Positions 10,359 through 19,867 are shown, counted from the stretch's first letter. The stretch is 64,000 nucleotides of DNA from Clostridia bacterium (GCA_017519405.1 JAFWSH010000004.1:1-64000), one strand, 5' to 3'. Notes: a model not told the origin generated them from the letters alone. Made by a program: numbers and translations.

Positions 10359-11390
10359 ATGGCTGTGAAAGTTGCTATCAATGGATTTGGCCGCATCGGC
10401 CGTCTGGCCTTCCGTCAGATGTTCGGCGCCCCCGGCTACGAAGTGGTGGCCATCAACGATCTGACCAGCCCCGCCATGCTGGCCCACCTGCTGAAGTATG
10501 ACACCGCCCAGAAGGGCTACTGCGGCGTCATCGGCGAGAACAAGCACACCGTCGAGGCCAAAGAGGCTTCCATCGTGGTGGACGGCGTTGAGATCCCGAT
10601 CTACGCCATCAAGGACGCCCGTGAGTGCCCCTGGGGCCAGCTGGGTGTGGACGTGGTGCTGGAGTGCACCGGCTTCTACACCTCCAAGGAGAAGAGCCAG
10701 GCTCACATCGACGCCGGTGCCCGCAAGGTCGTCATCTCCGCTCCCGCGGGCAACGACCTGCCCACCATCGTCTTCAACGTGAACCACAACATCCTGACCC
10801 CCGCTGACACCATCATCTCCGCCGCCAGCTGCACCACCAACTGCCTGGCGCCCATGACCAAGGCTCTGAACGACGCCTTCCCCATCGTCAGCGGCATCAT
10901 GACCACCGTGCACGCCTACACTGGCGACCAGATGATCCTGGACGGCCCCCATCGCAAGGGTGACCTCCAGCGTGCCCGCGCCGGCGCCGCCAACATCGTG
11001 CCCAACTCCACCGGCGCTGCCAAGGCCATCGGCCTGGTGATCCCCAGCCTGCAGGGCAAGCTGATCGGCTCCGCCCAGCGCGTGCCTGTGCCCACCGGCT
11101 CCACCACCATCCTGGTGGCCGTCGTGAAGGGCCATGACGTGACCAAGGAAGCCATCAACGCCGCCATGCTGGCCCAGGCTTCCGAGTCCTTCGGCTACAC
11201 CACCGAGAAGCTGGTCTCCTCCGACATCATCGGCATGACCTACGGCTCCCTGTTCGACGCCAACCAGACCATGGTCACCAAGATCGACGACGACACCTAT
11301 CAGGTGCAGGTCGTGGCCTGGTACGACAACGAGAACAGCTACACCAGCCAGATGGTCCGCACCATCAAGTACTTCGCCGAGCTGGGCTGA
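10359..11390 (+). CDS. gap: glyceraldehyde-3-phosphate dehydrogenase (NAD, type I)
   Basis: This glycolytic enzyme converts glyceraldehyde 3-phosphate to 1,3-bisphosphoglycerate. It has 343 residues, with the Rossmann motif GFGRIGR at 9-15 and Asp34 in AINDL, as expected for NAD specificity. The catalytic Cys158 is in SCTTNCLAP and His185 is in TVHAYTGDQ. The start at 10359 has AAGGAGG upstream, and an earlier ATG at 10317 overlaps the promoter. The gene stands alone with its own promoter and terminator rather than in a gap-pgk-tpi operon. Codon bias is strong, as expected for an abundant enzyme. Confidence 0.97.
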   Translation: MAVKVAINGFGRIGRLAFRQMFGAPGYEVVAINDLTSPAMLAHLLKYDTAQKGYCGVIGENKHTVEAKEASIVVDGVEIPIYAIKDARECPWGQLGVDVVLECTGFYTSKEKSQAHIDAGARKVVISAPAGNDLPTIVFNVNHNILTPADTIISAASCTTNCLAPMTKALNDAFPIVSGIMTTVHAYTGDQMILDGPHRKGDLQRARAGAANIVPNSTGAAKAIGLVIPSLQGKLIGSAQRVPVPTGSTTILVAVVKGHDVTKEAINAAMLAQASESFGYTTEKLVSSDIIGMTYGSLFDANQTMVTKIDDDTYQVQVVAWYDNENSYTSQMVRTIKYFAELG

Positions 11391-11512
11391 GGCTGCAAAT
11401 CGAGTCACAGCAAGGGTTTCCGGTGTGATGTCGAATCTGGTTGGTACGAAAAATGTTGACCGGGTACGACAACGAATGAAAATGTCACACTGGAACGAAG
11501 GCTAAAAAGCTG

Positions 11513-11557
11513 CCCCTTTTCATCCTGTGTCAGCACAGAGTGGAAAGGGGTTTTTCT
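11513..11557 (+). terminator. terminator downstream of gap
   Basis: CCCCTTT pairs with AAAGGGG, with an inner CCTGTG/CACAG-type stem, followed by TTTTTCTT. It lies about 120 bases after the gap stop. The bases between (11391-11512) contain repeated GGTACGA/GGAACGA motifs discussed in the findings. Confidence 0.7.
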
Positions 11558-11624
11558 TGTGATCCGGTGCCCGGGCGAAGGACACGGAAGGCCGCTCTTC
11601 CTCCAACCGTGAAATGGCGCAACG

Positions 11625-11663
11625 AAAAAGCCGGCCCTGCTGTGGCAATGCCGCAGGAGCCGG
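11625..11663 (-). terminator. terminator of the M42 / metal ABC / metallohydrolase operon
   Basis: On the minus strand CCGGCTCCTGC pairs imperfectly with GCAGGGCCGG and is followed by TTTTTCG. It lies 27 bases past the stop of the metallohydrolase gene and faces the gap terminator. Confidence 0.65.
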
Positions 11664-11689
11664 TTCTTTTGCAGGGGCGGGGGCCGGTT

Positions 11690-12781
11690 TTATGGTCTGC
11701 ACCTGCCGCAGGGCTTGAAGCCCAGGTCGATGGCTTCCTCCCTGGAATACAGTTCAACTTTGTTCTTTGTTTTCATGTCCTGGATGGATGGGCAGCTCAT
11801 GTCGTGGAACACATGGGAATTCCTGTTGCCGATGTACATCACCTCTTTTTCCGCACCGGGTGCGGGATTTCCGGCTGCAGCCGGGGTGTCGGCAGGAGCT
11901 GGCGTGTCCGTGCCGTCGGGGGTCGGCAATGGCGTCGCCGGTGCCGCAGTCGGCTTGAACTGTGTCATCACGAAGCCCAGATTCTTGCCGTCGCTGAAGC
12001 ACAGAATGGTGCCGTGGATGTCCGTCCGGAATACATTGACCATGGATCGCTGAAGCTGCCTGAGCGTATCTTCCGCCGGATGCCCGAATTTGTTGTTCTC
12101 GCCCACGCTGATGATGGCATACTGCGGGTTGACTGCCTCCACAAACGCTTTCGAGGTGGCATCCAATCCCCCGTGGTGGCCCACTTTCAGCACATTGGCC
12201 CGCAGATCCATGCCACTGCTGAGCAGATCCTGCTCTGCATTCAATCCGGCATCGCCGGTGAAGAGAAACGCACACTCGCCGAACTCCACCTTGACGACGA
12301 TGGACATGTCGTTCAGGCTCCACCAGTTCTGGGGCTCTGACAAAAAGGTCACCACAGCCCCGCCCAGGGAGAGGGTGTCACCCCGGTGCGGAACCGTGAT
12401 TTCTGCGCCTTTTTCCTGCAGTTTGTTCTGGAAGCTCTCAAACCCCTTTCCGTCAAAGCCGGTGACCGGCGAATAGACGGTCCCCACATCGCAGGCCTGC
12501 AGCGCGGTCGCCAGGCCATACACGTGATCATCATGGGGATGGGTGGAAATCATGTAGTCAATGCGGGTGATCCCCAGATCCTTCAGGTATTCGTAGACGA
12601 ATTTGCTGTGATCCTTGTCTCCCCCGTCGATCATCAGGGTCTGCCCGCCGCACTGGATGATGGCCGCATCCCCCTGGCCAACGTCCAGGAAGTGCGCCTC
12701 CAGGATCTGCTTCTCGGCCAGACAGCGGCAGGCAAAAAGCGCGACCAGGAGCAGCGCAGCCGCCAGGATTCTTTTCAGCAT
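11690..12781 (-). CDS. exported ComEC-like metallo-beta-lactamase-fold hydrolase with C-terminal Ada-type metal-binding segment
   Basis: The protein has 363 residues and a signal peptide or N-terminal anchor (about residues 1-22). It then has the metallo-beta-lactamase domain seen at the end of ComEC and in stand-alone homologues (FLDVGQGDAAII, then the metal site HPHDDH at 81-86, and VGHHG further on). A Pro/Thr/Ala-rich linker follows near residue 270-310. The last ~45 residues (NRNSHVFHDMSCPS through CGRC) resemble the short zinc-binding segment found in Ada and in many secreted nuclease-like proteins. It is likely an extracellular phosphodiesterase or nuclease, which is inference from the family. 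The start at 12781 is preceded by AGAGAGGTGAC. A 46-codon longer frame overlaps the permease gene and has no better ribosome site. Confidence 0.85.
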   Translation of the reverse strand: MLKRILAAALLLVALFACRCLAEKQILEAHFLDVGQGDAAIIQCGGQTLMIDGGDKDHSKFVYEYLKDLGITRIDYMISTHPHDDHVYGLATALQACDVGTVYSPVTGFDGKGFESFQNKLQEKGAEITVPHRGDTLSLGGAVVTFLSEPQNWWSLNDMSIVVKVEFGECAFLFTGDAGLNAEQDLLSSGMDLRANVLKVGHHGGLDATSKAFVEAVNPQYAIISVGENNKFGHPAEDTLRQLQRSMVNVFRTDIHGTILCFSDGKNLGFVMTQFKPTAAPATPLPTPDGTDTPAPADTPAAAGNPAPGAEKEVMYIGNRNSHVFHDMSCPSIQDMKTKNKVELYSREEAIDLGFKPCGRCRP

Positions 12782-12854
12782 GCCCGTCACCTCTCTCGTC
12801 CCGTACCGGATACGGGTATTTCTCCCGCCGGGGAGGTCCATGAACGCGCGCCCC

Positions 12855-13697
12855 TCAGCCCTTCCGCACGCTGCGCACCAGCAGGGAGACGCCGTAGCAC
12901 ACCGCGGAGCACAGCACAATGGCGGCGCCGGCGGAGGTGTTCAGGCTGTAGGCCGCCAGGAGGCCCGCCACGCCGCAGACCAGGGCAATGCCCACGCTCC
13001 ACAGGGCGTGCTGCCGGGCAGAGCGCGCCAGGTTGCGCCCCGCCGCCGCCGGCAGGATCAGCAGGGCGTTGATGAGCATGACCCCCACCCAGCGGATGGA
13101 GAGCATCACCGCCACCGCCACCAGCACCACAAAGCCCGCCTCCCACAGCCGGGTCTTCACCCCCCGGCTCCGGGCCAGGGAGGGGTTGATGCTGGTGAGG
13201 AGCAGGCCGTTGTACATGGCCATCCACAGCCCCACGCCCCCCAGCAGCGCCAGCAGCAGCCACATAAGATCCTGTTCCTTCACCGTCAGCACATCGCCGA
13301 TGAGGAGGGAGGAGTACTTGGCGAAGCCGCCCCCCGCCGACAGGATCAGCAGGCCCAGGGCCACCGAGGTGGAGGAGAAGACGCTGATCACCGTGTCCGC
13401 CGAGGCCGCGCCAGTGCGCTTGATGACGCTGATCAGCAGCGCCCAGAGGATGCCGAAGACCAGCATGCTCACCAGATCATTGCCCACCCCCAGGATGATG
13501 CCCAGGCCGATGCCCGTCAGGGCGCTGTGGCCCAGGGCGTCGGAGAAGAAGGCCATCTGCTGGTTCACCGCCATGGTGCCCAGCAGGCCCAGCAGCGGGG
13601 TCAGCAGCAGCACCGCCAGCAGCGCCCGCTTCATGAAGTCAAACTGCATGGCCTCCAGGGGCAGTGCTCCCAGCAACGCATAAATACTCTGCATCAT
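12855..13697 (-). CDS. metal ABC transporter permease (ZnuB/MntB type)
   Basis: This 280-residue integral membrane protein has about eight or nine helices and the ABC-3 family pattern (ALGHSALTGIGLG near residues 55-70). It would import zinc or manganese with the adjacent ATPase, whose stop it overlaps (ATGA). No substrate-binding lipoprotein gene is found on either side, so the binding protein is encoded elsewhere or this is a partial system. The gene belongs to a minus-strand operon that starts with an M42 peptidase, itself a metal enzyme. Confidence 0.9.
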   Translation of the reverse strand: MMQSIYALLGALPLEAMQFDFMKRALLAVLLLTPLLGLLGTMAVNQQMAFFSDALGHSALTGIGLGIILGVGNDLVSMLVFGILWALLISVIKRTGAASADTVISVFSSTSVALGLLILSAGGGFAKYSSLLIGDVLTVKEQDLMWLLLALLGGVGLWMAMYNGLLLTSINPSLARSRGVKTRLWEAGFVVLVAVAVMLSIRWVGVMLINALLILPAAAGRNLARSARQHALWSVGIALVCGVAGLLAAYSLNTSAGAAIVLCSAVCYGVSLLVRSVRKG

Positions 13698-14428
13698 ACC
13701 GCCTCCCCGCCGCCGAACACCCGGTGGAATTCCGGGGACTCAAACACATAGTCCGGCTGCCCCTGGCAGAGCACCGTCTTGTCCAGGAGCACCACGTGGT
13801 CGGCGTACTCCCGCACCAGCTGCAGGTCGTGGCTCACCAGCAGGATGGCCATGTGGTGGGTTTTCCGCAGGGACATCACCGTGTCCAGGAAGAGCTGCAG
13901 GCCGTTCACGTCCATGCCGGAGACGGGCTCGTCCATCACCAGCAGGTCCGGGGCGGGATGCATGCTCAGGGCCAGCAGCACCCGCTGGATCTCGCCGCCG
14001 GAGCAGCGGCCCAGGGGGCGGTCCACCAGGTCCGCCGCCTCCACCTCCGACAGGGCCTGCCGGATCTCCTCCCGGGTTTTCCGGCCCACCCCCGTCCACA
14101 CGGGGCGCCGGGAGAAGGCCGCCGCCATGAAGTCCGCCACCGTCACCGGCATCTCCCGGTCAAACTCAAGGTGCTGGGGCACATAGCCCGTCACCAGGTG
14201 GGGCACCTCCCGGCCGTGCTCGTTGACGTGGCGGATGCTGCCGCTGCTCTTCAGCTCCCCCAGCAGGGCCCGGACCAGGGTGGTCTTGCCGGCCCCGTTC
14301 TGGCCGATGAGCACCGTCAGCTGGCCGCAGTGGATATGCATGGAAACATCGTGGAGCAGCTCCTGTCCGCCCCGGCTGACGGACACGTGCTCCAGCTCAA
14401 TATGACACAGATGACAGGCGTGCGGCAT
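13694..14428 (-). CDS. metal ABC transporter ATP-binding protein (ZnuC/MntA type)
   Basis: This 244-residue nucleotide-binding domain has Walker A GQNGAGKTT at 42-50, signature CSGGEIQRV and Walker B LLVMDEPVSGMD. It energises the permease encoded immediately downstream. Two Cys/His pairs near the N-terminus (HACHLCH, residues 3-9) are unusual for the family and could bind metal. The start at 14428 follows a GGAGGAAAG ribosome site. There is no Zur or MntR operator that I can recognise. Confidence 0.92.
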   Translation of the reverse strand: MPHACHLCHIELEHVSVSRGGQELLHDVSMHIHCGQLTVLIGQNGAGKTTLVRALLGELKSSGSIRHVNEHGREVPHLVTGYVPQHLEFDREMPVTVADFMAAAFSRRPVWTGVGRKTREEIRQALSEVEAADLVDRPLGRCSGGEIQRVLLALSMHPAPDLLVMDEPVSGMDVNGLQLFLDTVMSLRKTHHMAILLVSHDLQLVREYADHVVLLDKTVLCQGQPDYVFESPEFHRVFGGGEAV

Positions 14429-14466
14429 GTCTTTCCTCCATTGGGTCGGTGGGTTCGGGGGCGGGC

Positions 14467-15513
14467 TCAGGCCTCCGCCGCCGTCAGGTCCTCCGCCAGG
14501 GCCAGGGCGGCCAGCAGCCCCTTCACATGGGTCCGCTCATAGCCGTGGGAGGCGTACACTCCCTGGCCGAAGCAGGCGAAGCGGGCGTCCAGGCCGGCCC
14601 GGAGCGCCGTGGAGGCGTCGGAGGAGTAGCGGGGGTAGATGTCCACCGCATAGGGGATCCCCAGCCGCCGGGCCCGGGCGATGAGCTCGTTGGTCAGGTC
14701 CCAGTCATAGGGGCCGGAGGCGTCCTTGGCGCAGATGGAGACCTGGTTTTCCCGGCAGGTGAGGTCGTCCCCCACGCAGCCCATGTCCAGGGCCACGATG
14801 TCCTCCACCGGCTCCTGATACAGGGCGGAGGCGCCGTGGCCGATCTCCTCATACACGGTGAAGGCCAGCACCGTCCGGCGCAGGGGGGTCACCACCCCCG
14901 CGGCGATGCGGCGGGCCAGGGTCAGCAGCACCGCCGCCGAGGCCTTGTCGTCCAGGAAGCGGCACTTCACAAAGCCGGAGGGGGTCACCGTGAGCCGGGG
15001 TTCGAAGGACACCATGTCCCCCGGGCGGATCCCCAGGGCCTCCGTGGCCTCCCGGGACCAGGTCTCCTCGTCCACCACGATCTCCAGGCTCTCGTCGCTG
15101 CGCTTGTCCTCCGTGGTATCCCCCCACACATGGCGGCTGGCGTGGACCGACTGCACCGTGCCGGTGTAGGTTTTGCCGGAGCGGGTGTGGATGCGCACGT
15201 TCTCGTTCTCCACGGCATTGTCGTTCCAGCCACCCAGCTTGGTGTAGCGCAGGCAGCCGTTGGGCTTCACGGCCCGCACCACCATGCCCAGGGTGTCCAG
15301 GTGGGCGCACAGCAGCAGCCCCCTGTCCTCCCGCTCCCCGGAGACGGTGCACAGCACAGTCCCCTTCCGGGTGATCCGCGGGCTGAAGCCCATGCCCCGC
15401 AGTGCCTCCGCCACATAGGCCGAGCACGCCCCCGTCATGCCCGTGGGGGAGGGAATCCCCGTCAGGGCCTCCAGGTCCCTCAGGATGCTCTCCTGTCTGT
15501 CCATGATCTCCAT
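14467..15513 (-). CDS. M42 family metalloaminopeptidase
   Basis: This cytoplasmic dinuclear metal aminopeptidase has 348 residues, the usual length. Metal ligands and catalytic residues can be placed as His71 (AHLDT), Asp189 (FLDDKAS), Glu222/Glu223 (YEEIGHG), Asp243 (ALDMG) and His323 (SHGYERTH). The family forms tetrahedral complexes and trims peptides from their N-termini. The start at 15513 follows GAGGAGGACGGAGACG, while a second ATG three codons later is less well placed. It is the first gene of the minus-strand operon, 38 bases from the metal ABC ATPase, which hints at a link to metal supply. Confidence 0.92.
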   Translation of the reverse strand: MEIMDRQESILRDLEALTGIPSPTGMTGACSAYVAEALRGMGFSPRITRKGTVLCTVSGEREDRGLLLCAHLDTLGMVVRAVKPNGCLRYTKLGGWNDNAVENENVRIHTRSGKTYTGTVQSVHASRHVWGDTTEDKRSDESLEIVVDEETWSREATEALGIRPGDMVSFEPRLTVTPSGFVKCRFLDDKASAAVLLTLARRIAAGVVTPLRRTVLAFTVYEEIGHGASALYQEPVEDIVALDMGCVGDDLTCRENQVSICAKDASGPYDWDLTNELIARARRLGIPYAVDIYPRYSSDASTALRAGLDARFACFGQGVYASHGYERTHVKGLLAALALAEDLTAAEA

Positions 15514-15546
15514 CGTCTCCGTCCTCCTCGTCGTTGTTCGCCTGCC

Positions 15547-15575
15547 ATTATACCCTCTTTTGCCCGCTTATGCCA
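15547..15575 (-). promoter_or_regulatory. probable promoter of the M42 operon
   Basis: On the minus strand a perfect -10 (TATAAT, at 15547-15552) lies 17 bases from a weak -35 (TGGCAT). It sits 34 bases before the M42 start. Confidence 0.45.
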
Positions 15576-15577
15576 TA

Positions 15578-15605
15578 GCCGGGGGAAAAATATCCTTTCC
15601 CCGGC
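15578..15605. repeat. inverted repeat in the divergent intergenic region
   Basis: GCCGGGG at 15578-15584 pairs with CCCCGGC at 15599-15605, extended by A/T pairs. It lies just upstream of the minus-strand -35, between divergent genes, so it could be an operator. No regulator is indicated. Confidence 0.4.
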
Positions 15606-15699
15606 CTTCCGGCGGCAGGAAATCGCCCGCCCGGGCAGAAATCCAGATTGGTTTGATTTCCCGTACTCTTTCATATCCACCGTCTTCAGGAGGAAAAAC

Positions 15700-18600
15700 A
15701 TGCGCACAAGCTTCAACCACGGCTGGGAGTTCTGCCGGGTCCCCAACGACACCCCCCTGGCGGAGGTCCCGGCGGAAGCCTGGCAGGCGGTCTCCCTGCC
15801 CCACGACTGGCTCATCGCCCGGGCCGACCGTCTCTATGAGGATGGGGACGGCCTCTACCGCCGGGTATTTTCCGCCTCCCCGGAGGAGGCGGACAGCGCC
15901 TGGGTGCTGCACTTCGACGGCGTCTACATGGACTGCGAGGCCTTCCTGAACGGCGTGTCCGTGGGCGTTCACCGCTGCGGCTACACCGCCTTCGACCTGC
16001 CCCTCACCGGCCGTGTGCAGCCCGGGGAGAACCTCTTCCTCCTCCGGGTGCGCCACCGCAGCCCCAACAGCCGCTGGTACTCCGGCGCAGGCATCTTCCG
16101 GGACGTCACCCTGGGCGTCCACGGGGGCGGCTATCTGGTGAACGACCGCGTCTACTGGACCGCCGCCCGGGAGGGGGCCGCCTGGAACTGCGAGGCCTCC
16201 GCCGAGGCGGAGCAGGCGGAGGGGCAGGCCGTGGCCTTCACCCTCCTGGACAGCCGGGGACAGGCCGTGGCCCGGGCAGAAGCCCCGGTGGGGAACGGCA
16301 CGGCCCGGGCTGCCTGGCAGGTGCGCTCCCCCCGGAAGTGGTCCCCGGAGGAGCCCTGCTGCTACACCCTGTCGGTGCAGCTGGGGGACGATGTCCTCAC
16401 CCGGCGGGTGGGCTTCCGGGAGGTGGTCATGGATCCGGCGGAGGGCCTGTTCCTCAACGGCGAAAAGGTGAAGCTCCGGGGCGTGTGCCTCCACCACGAC
16501 CTGGGTCTCTTCGGCGCCGCCTTCCACCCCAAAGCCGCCCGGCGGCAGCTGGAGGTGATGAAGGCCATGGGCGTCAACGCCCTGCGCACCTCCCACAATC
16601 CCCCCGCCGCCGCCCTGCTGGACCTGTGCGATGAGCTGGGCATCCTGGTGGACGACGAGTTCACGGACATGTGGCGCCGGCCCAAGACCCCCTTCGACTA
16701 CGCCCGCTTCTTTGACGACTGCATGGAGGCGGACGCCGCCGCCTGGGTGCGCCGGGACCGCTGCCACCCCTGCGTCATCCTCTGGTCCGTGGGCAACGAG
16801 ATCTACGACACCTTCGCGGATCCGGAGGCGGTGGACATCACCCGGCACCTCCGGGACCTCACCCGGCGCCACGATCCCCGGGGCAACGCCCTGGCCACCA
16901 TCGGCAGCAACTACATGCCCTGGGAGGGCGCCCAGAAGTGCGCCGACGTGCTGAAGATCGCCGGCTACAACTACGGCGAGAAGTGCTACCCCGCCCACCA
17001 CGCCGCTCACCCGGACTGGGTGATCTACGGCAGCGAGACCGCCTCCTTCCTGGCCTCCCGGGGGGTGTATCACTTCCCCCTGGCCACCAACATCCTGTCG
17101 GAGGAGGACCTGCAGTGCTCCGCCCTGGGGAACAGCTCCACCTCCTGGGGCGGCAAGAGCATCAGCCACCTCCTGGCGGACGACCTGAACAACCCCTACT
17201 CCATGGGGCAGTTCCTCTGGTCCGGCATCGACTACATCGGGGAGCCCACCCCCTACCACACCCGGAACTGCTACTTCGGCCAGGCGGACACCGCCTGCTT
17301 CCCCAAGGACAGCTATTACCGCTTCCAGGCCGCCTGGACGACGGCGCCCATGGTGCACATCGGCGTGAGCTGGGACTGGAACCCCGGGCAGCTCATCGAC
17401 GTCCCGGTGATGACCAACTGCCCCCGGGTGGAGCTGTTTTTGAACGGCGTCTCCCAGGGAGAGCAGGCCGTGGACCAGCGGGACCCGGAGAAGGCCCTGG
17501 CCCTGTGGCGCCTGCCCTTCCGGCCGGGGGTGCTCCAGGCCCGGGCCCTGGACAGCGACGGCAAAGTAAAAGCCCAGGATCTGCGCTGCACCAGCGGCGA
17601 GCCCGCCCGCCTCACCCTCGCTTGTGAGGAGAAAACCCTGCAGGCCGATGGCCGGGACGTGGTCTTCCTCACCGTGGGCGCCGTGGACGGCCAGGGGCTG
17701 CCGGTGGAGAACGCCAACAGCCGGGTGTGGATCCGGGTCACCGGGCCGGCCCACCTCATCGGCCTGGACAACGGCGACTCCGCTGACCCCGACGGCTACC
17801 GCCAGGACAGCCGCTGCCTCTTCTCCGGAAAGTTGCTGGCGGTGGTGGGCCTGGCCCGGGAGCCCGGGGAGGTCACCGTCACCGCGGAGGCCACCGGCCT
17901 GGCGCCGGCCCGCCTCACCCTGGACGCCCTCCCGGCGGAGGAGGTCTTCCCCTCGGTGCCGCCGGTCATTCAGGCCATCCCCCTCAAGGCGGAGCCCCTG
18001 GTCCGCCGCATTGACCTGGCCCCCCTGGGGGACCCCCATCTGTGCCCTGACCGCCCCTCCGTGGACTACGCGGTCTCCGTGCTGCCGGCGAACGCTGCCG
18101 GGGAGAAGATCGCCTTCCGGGTGGTGAACGAGCTGGGCATCCCCTCCCCCTGTGCGACGCTGGAGGAGATCCCCGGCGGCGTGCGGGTCACGGGCTGCGG
18201 TGACGGGGCTGCGTACCTGCGGGCCACCGTCACCAACGGCGCTGCCCACCCGCGAATTATCTCCCAGACGGAGCTGAGCGTCTCCGGCTTCGGCGCCCCG
18301 AACCTGGACCCCTACGACTTTGTGACGGCGGGGCTCTACGACCTCTCCTGGGGGGACATCGGCTCCGGCAACGACCGGGGGATCTCCTTTGCCCGGGAGG
18401 AGGAGAGCATGGTGGGCTTCACCCACGTGGACTTCGGCCCCGTGGGCTCCGACGAGATCACCCTGCCCATTTTCGCCCTCAGCGGCGATCCGGTGGAGCT
18501 GAAGCTCTGGCTGGGAGACCCGCGGCAGGGGGGCGAGTTCGTGGCCGCCCTGCGCTATGAGAAACCCTCCATCTGGAACACCTACCAGCCGGAGACCTGG

Positions 18601-19068
18601 AAGCTCCCCCGGCGCATTACGGGCCTGCAGACCCTCTGCTTCTCCCTGGACCGGAAAGTCCACCTCCAGGGCTTCTCCTTCACCCGCCAGAGCCGCGCCT
18701 TCCTCCCCCTGTCCGCCCTGGACGCGGATGAGATCTACGGCGACGACTTCCGCCGGACGGAGCGGGGCGTGGAGGGCATCGGCAACAACGTGACCCTCCT
18801 GTTCCGGGCCATGGACTTCGGCCCGGGCGGCCCGGCGCGGCTGGTGCTCCGCGGCGCCACCCCCCTGGAGAAGTGCGCGGTGAACCTGCGTATCACCGAC
18901 GCCCAGGGCGAGGACAGCACCCAGATGCTGCCCTTCGCCGGCCCGGGCAGCGGGGAGCAGGCCTTCCCCGTCACCGTCCCCGCCGGGATGTGCACCGTGG
19001 CCTTCGTCTTCCTCCCCGGCGCGCAGTTTGACTTCTTCGGGTTCCGGTTTGAACGGGAGGTGGAATGA
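15700..19068 (+). CDS. glycoside hydrolase family 2 protein (beta-galactosidase-like) with C-terminal extensions
   Basis: This large enzyme has 1122 residues. Residues 1-150 are the GH2 sugar-binding jelly roll, about 150-260 the immunoglobulin-like domain and about 260-560 the TIM barrel. The acid/base is Glu367 (SVGNE) and the likely nucleophile is Glu446 (YGSETAS). After the barrel comes a segment (PRVELFLNGVSQGE) like the DUF4982 and Ig-like domains common in Clostridia and Bacteroides GH2 enzymes, and then about 400 residues that may bind carbohydrate. There is no signal peptide, so it should act on imported oligosaccharides. The start at 15700 has CAGGAGG upstream, although the frame is open much further back over other genes. 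The stop overlaps the next start, so it is coupled to the metallohydrolase and GH39 genes. Galactoside, glucuronide or xyloside specificity is not resolved. Confidence 0.92.
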   Translation: MRTSFNHGWEFCRVPNDTPLAEVPAEAWQAVSLPHDWLIARADRLYEDGDGLYRRVFSASPEEADSAWVLHFDGVYMDCEAFLNGVSVGVHRCGYTAFDLPLTGRVQPGENLFLLRVRHRSPNSRWYSGAGIFRDVTLGVHGGGYLVNDRVYWTAAREGAAWNCEASAEAEQAEGQAVAFTLLDSRGQAVARAEAPVGNGTARAAWQVRSPRKWSPEEPCCYTLSVQLGDDVLTRRVGFREVVMDPAEGLFLNGEKVKLRGVCLHHDLGLFGAAFHPKAARRQLEVMKAMGVNALRTSHNPPAAALLDLCDELGILVDDEFTDMWRRPKTPFDYARFFDDCMEADAAAWVRRDRCHPCVILWSVGNEIYDTFADPEAVDITRHLRDLTRRHDPRGNALATIGSNYMPWEGAQKCADVLKIAGYNYGEKCYPAHHAAHPDWVIYGSETASFLASRGVYHFPLATNILSEEDLQCSALGNSSTSWGGKSISHLLADDLNNPYSMGQFLWSGIDYIGEPTPYHTRNCYFGQADTACFPKDSYYRFQAAWTTAPMVHIGVSWDWNPGQLIDVPVMTNCPRVELFLNGVSQGEQAVDQRDPEKALALWRLPFRPGVLQARALDSDGKVKAQDLRCTSGEPARLTLACEEKTLQADGRDVVFLTVGAVDGQGLPVENANSRVWIRVTGPAHLIGLDNGDSADPDGYRQDSRCLFSGKLLAVVGLAREPGEVTVTAEATGLAPARLTLDALPAEEVFPSVPPVIQAIPLKAEPLVRRIDLAPLGDPHLCPDRPSVDYAVSVLPANAAGEKIAFRVVNELGIPSPCATLEEIPGGVRVTGCGDGAAYLRATVTNGAAHPRIISQTELSVSGFGAPNLDPYDFVTAGLYDLSWGDIGSGNDRGISFAREEESMVGFTHVDFGPVGSDEITLPIFALSGDPVELKLWLGDPRQGGEFVAALRYEKPSIWNTYQPETWKLPRRITGLQTLCFSLDRKVHLQGFSFTRQSRAFLPLSALDADEIYGDDFRRTERGVEGIGNNVTLLFRAMDFGPGGPARLVLRGATPLEKCAVNLRITDAQGEDSTQMLPFAGPGSGEQAFPVTVPAGMCTVAFVFLPGAQFDFFGFRFEREVE

Positions 19069-19865
19069 TGCCCTACATCGATCACCCCATCGCCCCCGGC
19101 GTCACCCACATCGAGGAGGCGCCCATGGGGGTCTGCTTCACCCTGCTGGAGGGCCGGGACCGGGCCCTGCTGGTGGACACGGGCTACGGGCTGGAGGACA
19201 CGGCGGCCCATGTGCGTGCCCTGCTCCCCCAGGGGAAACCCCTGCAGGTGGTGCTCACCCACGCCCACCACGACCACGCCTTGGGGGCCCTGCACTTCCC
19301 TTCGGTCTGGCTGCTGCCGGCGGAGGAGGAGAACCTCCGGGTCTACAGCAATGAAAAATGGCGCCGCCACGTGCTGGCGGGCGCCCGCAGCCACGGTCTG
19401 GCCCCGGAGGAGGCCGCCTTCCTGGCCGCCCCCCTGCCCGCCCGGTCCGCCCCGCCGGCCTCGGTGGACCTGGGGGGCCTCACGGCGGAGCTGATTCCCC
19501 TCCCCGGCCACACCCCGGGCTCCCTGGTGGTGTGGGTGCCGGAGCTGGCCCTGCTCCTCACCGGGGACGACTGGAACCCCTGCACCTGGCTCTTCTTCCC
19601 GGAGGCGCTGCCGGTGGGGCAGTACCGGGAGAACATCCGGCAGCTGCCGGCGCTGCCCTTCCGGCAGGTGCTGTGCTCCCACCGGACCGGAGCCTATCCC
19701 CGGGAGGCGCTGGTGTCCTTCATCGAGGGGCTCACCGACCCGGTGCTGCAGGCGGCGGAGCCCTCCCCGGAGGGAGCGCCCCACGGCGTGACCACCTGCA
19801 CCGCCCACCCCTGCCCCGGCCAGGTCCTGGTCTTTGACCGCCACAAATACATTCAGGAGGCATGA
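19065..19865 (+). CDS. metallo-beta-lactamase-fold hydrolase
   Basis: This 266-residue protein carries the metal motif HAHHDH at 66-71, a second histidine in LPGHTPGS and an Asp in LLTGDDW, so it is a complete glyoxalase II/lactonase-type site. It lies between two glycoside hydrolase genes with overlaps on both sides (ATGA type), so it probably works on a product of the same pathway, for instance a sugar lactone or ester. That role is inference. Two consecutive ATG codons begin the gene and either could be used. Confidence 0.88.
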   Translation: MMPYIDHPIAPGVTHIEEAPMGVCFTLLEGRDRALLVDTGYGLEDTAAHVRALLPQGKPLQVVLTHAHHDHALGALHFPSVWLLPAEEENLRVYSNEKWRRHVLAGARSHGLAPEEAAFLAAPLPARSAPPASVDLGGLTAELIPLPGHTPGSLVVWVPELALLLTGDDWNPCTWLFFPEALPVGQYRENIRQLPALPFRQVLCSHRTGAYPREALVSFIEGLTDPVLQAAEPSPEGAPHGVTTCTAHPCPGQVLVFDRHKYIQEA

Positions 19866-19867
19866 GC

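Noticed and set aside
8598..11408. Long open frame on the minus strand across the permease and gap genes
   Set aside because: It is rich in Gly, His, Asp and Val as expected for the antisense of G/C-ending codons, has no ribosome site or known domain, and covers two well-supported genes.
14449..15699. N-terminal extension of the GH2 protein over the M42 gene
   Set aside because: The frame is open by codon bias only. The AGGAGG site and the GH2 fold place the start at 15700.
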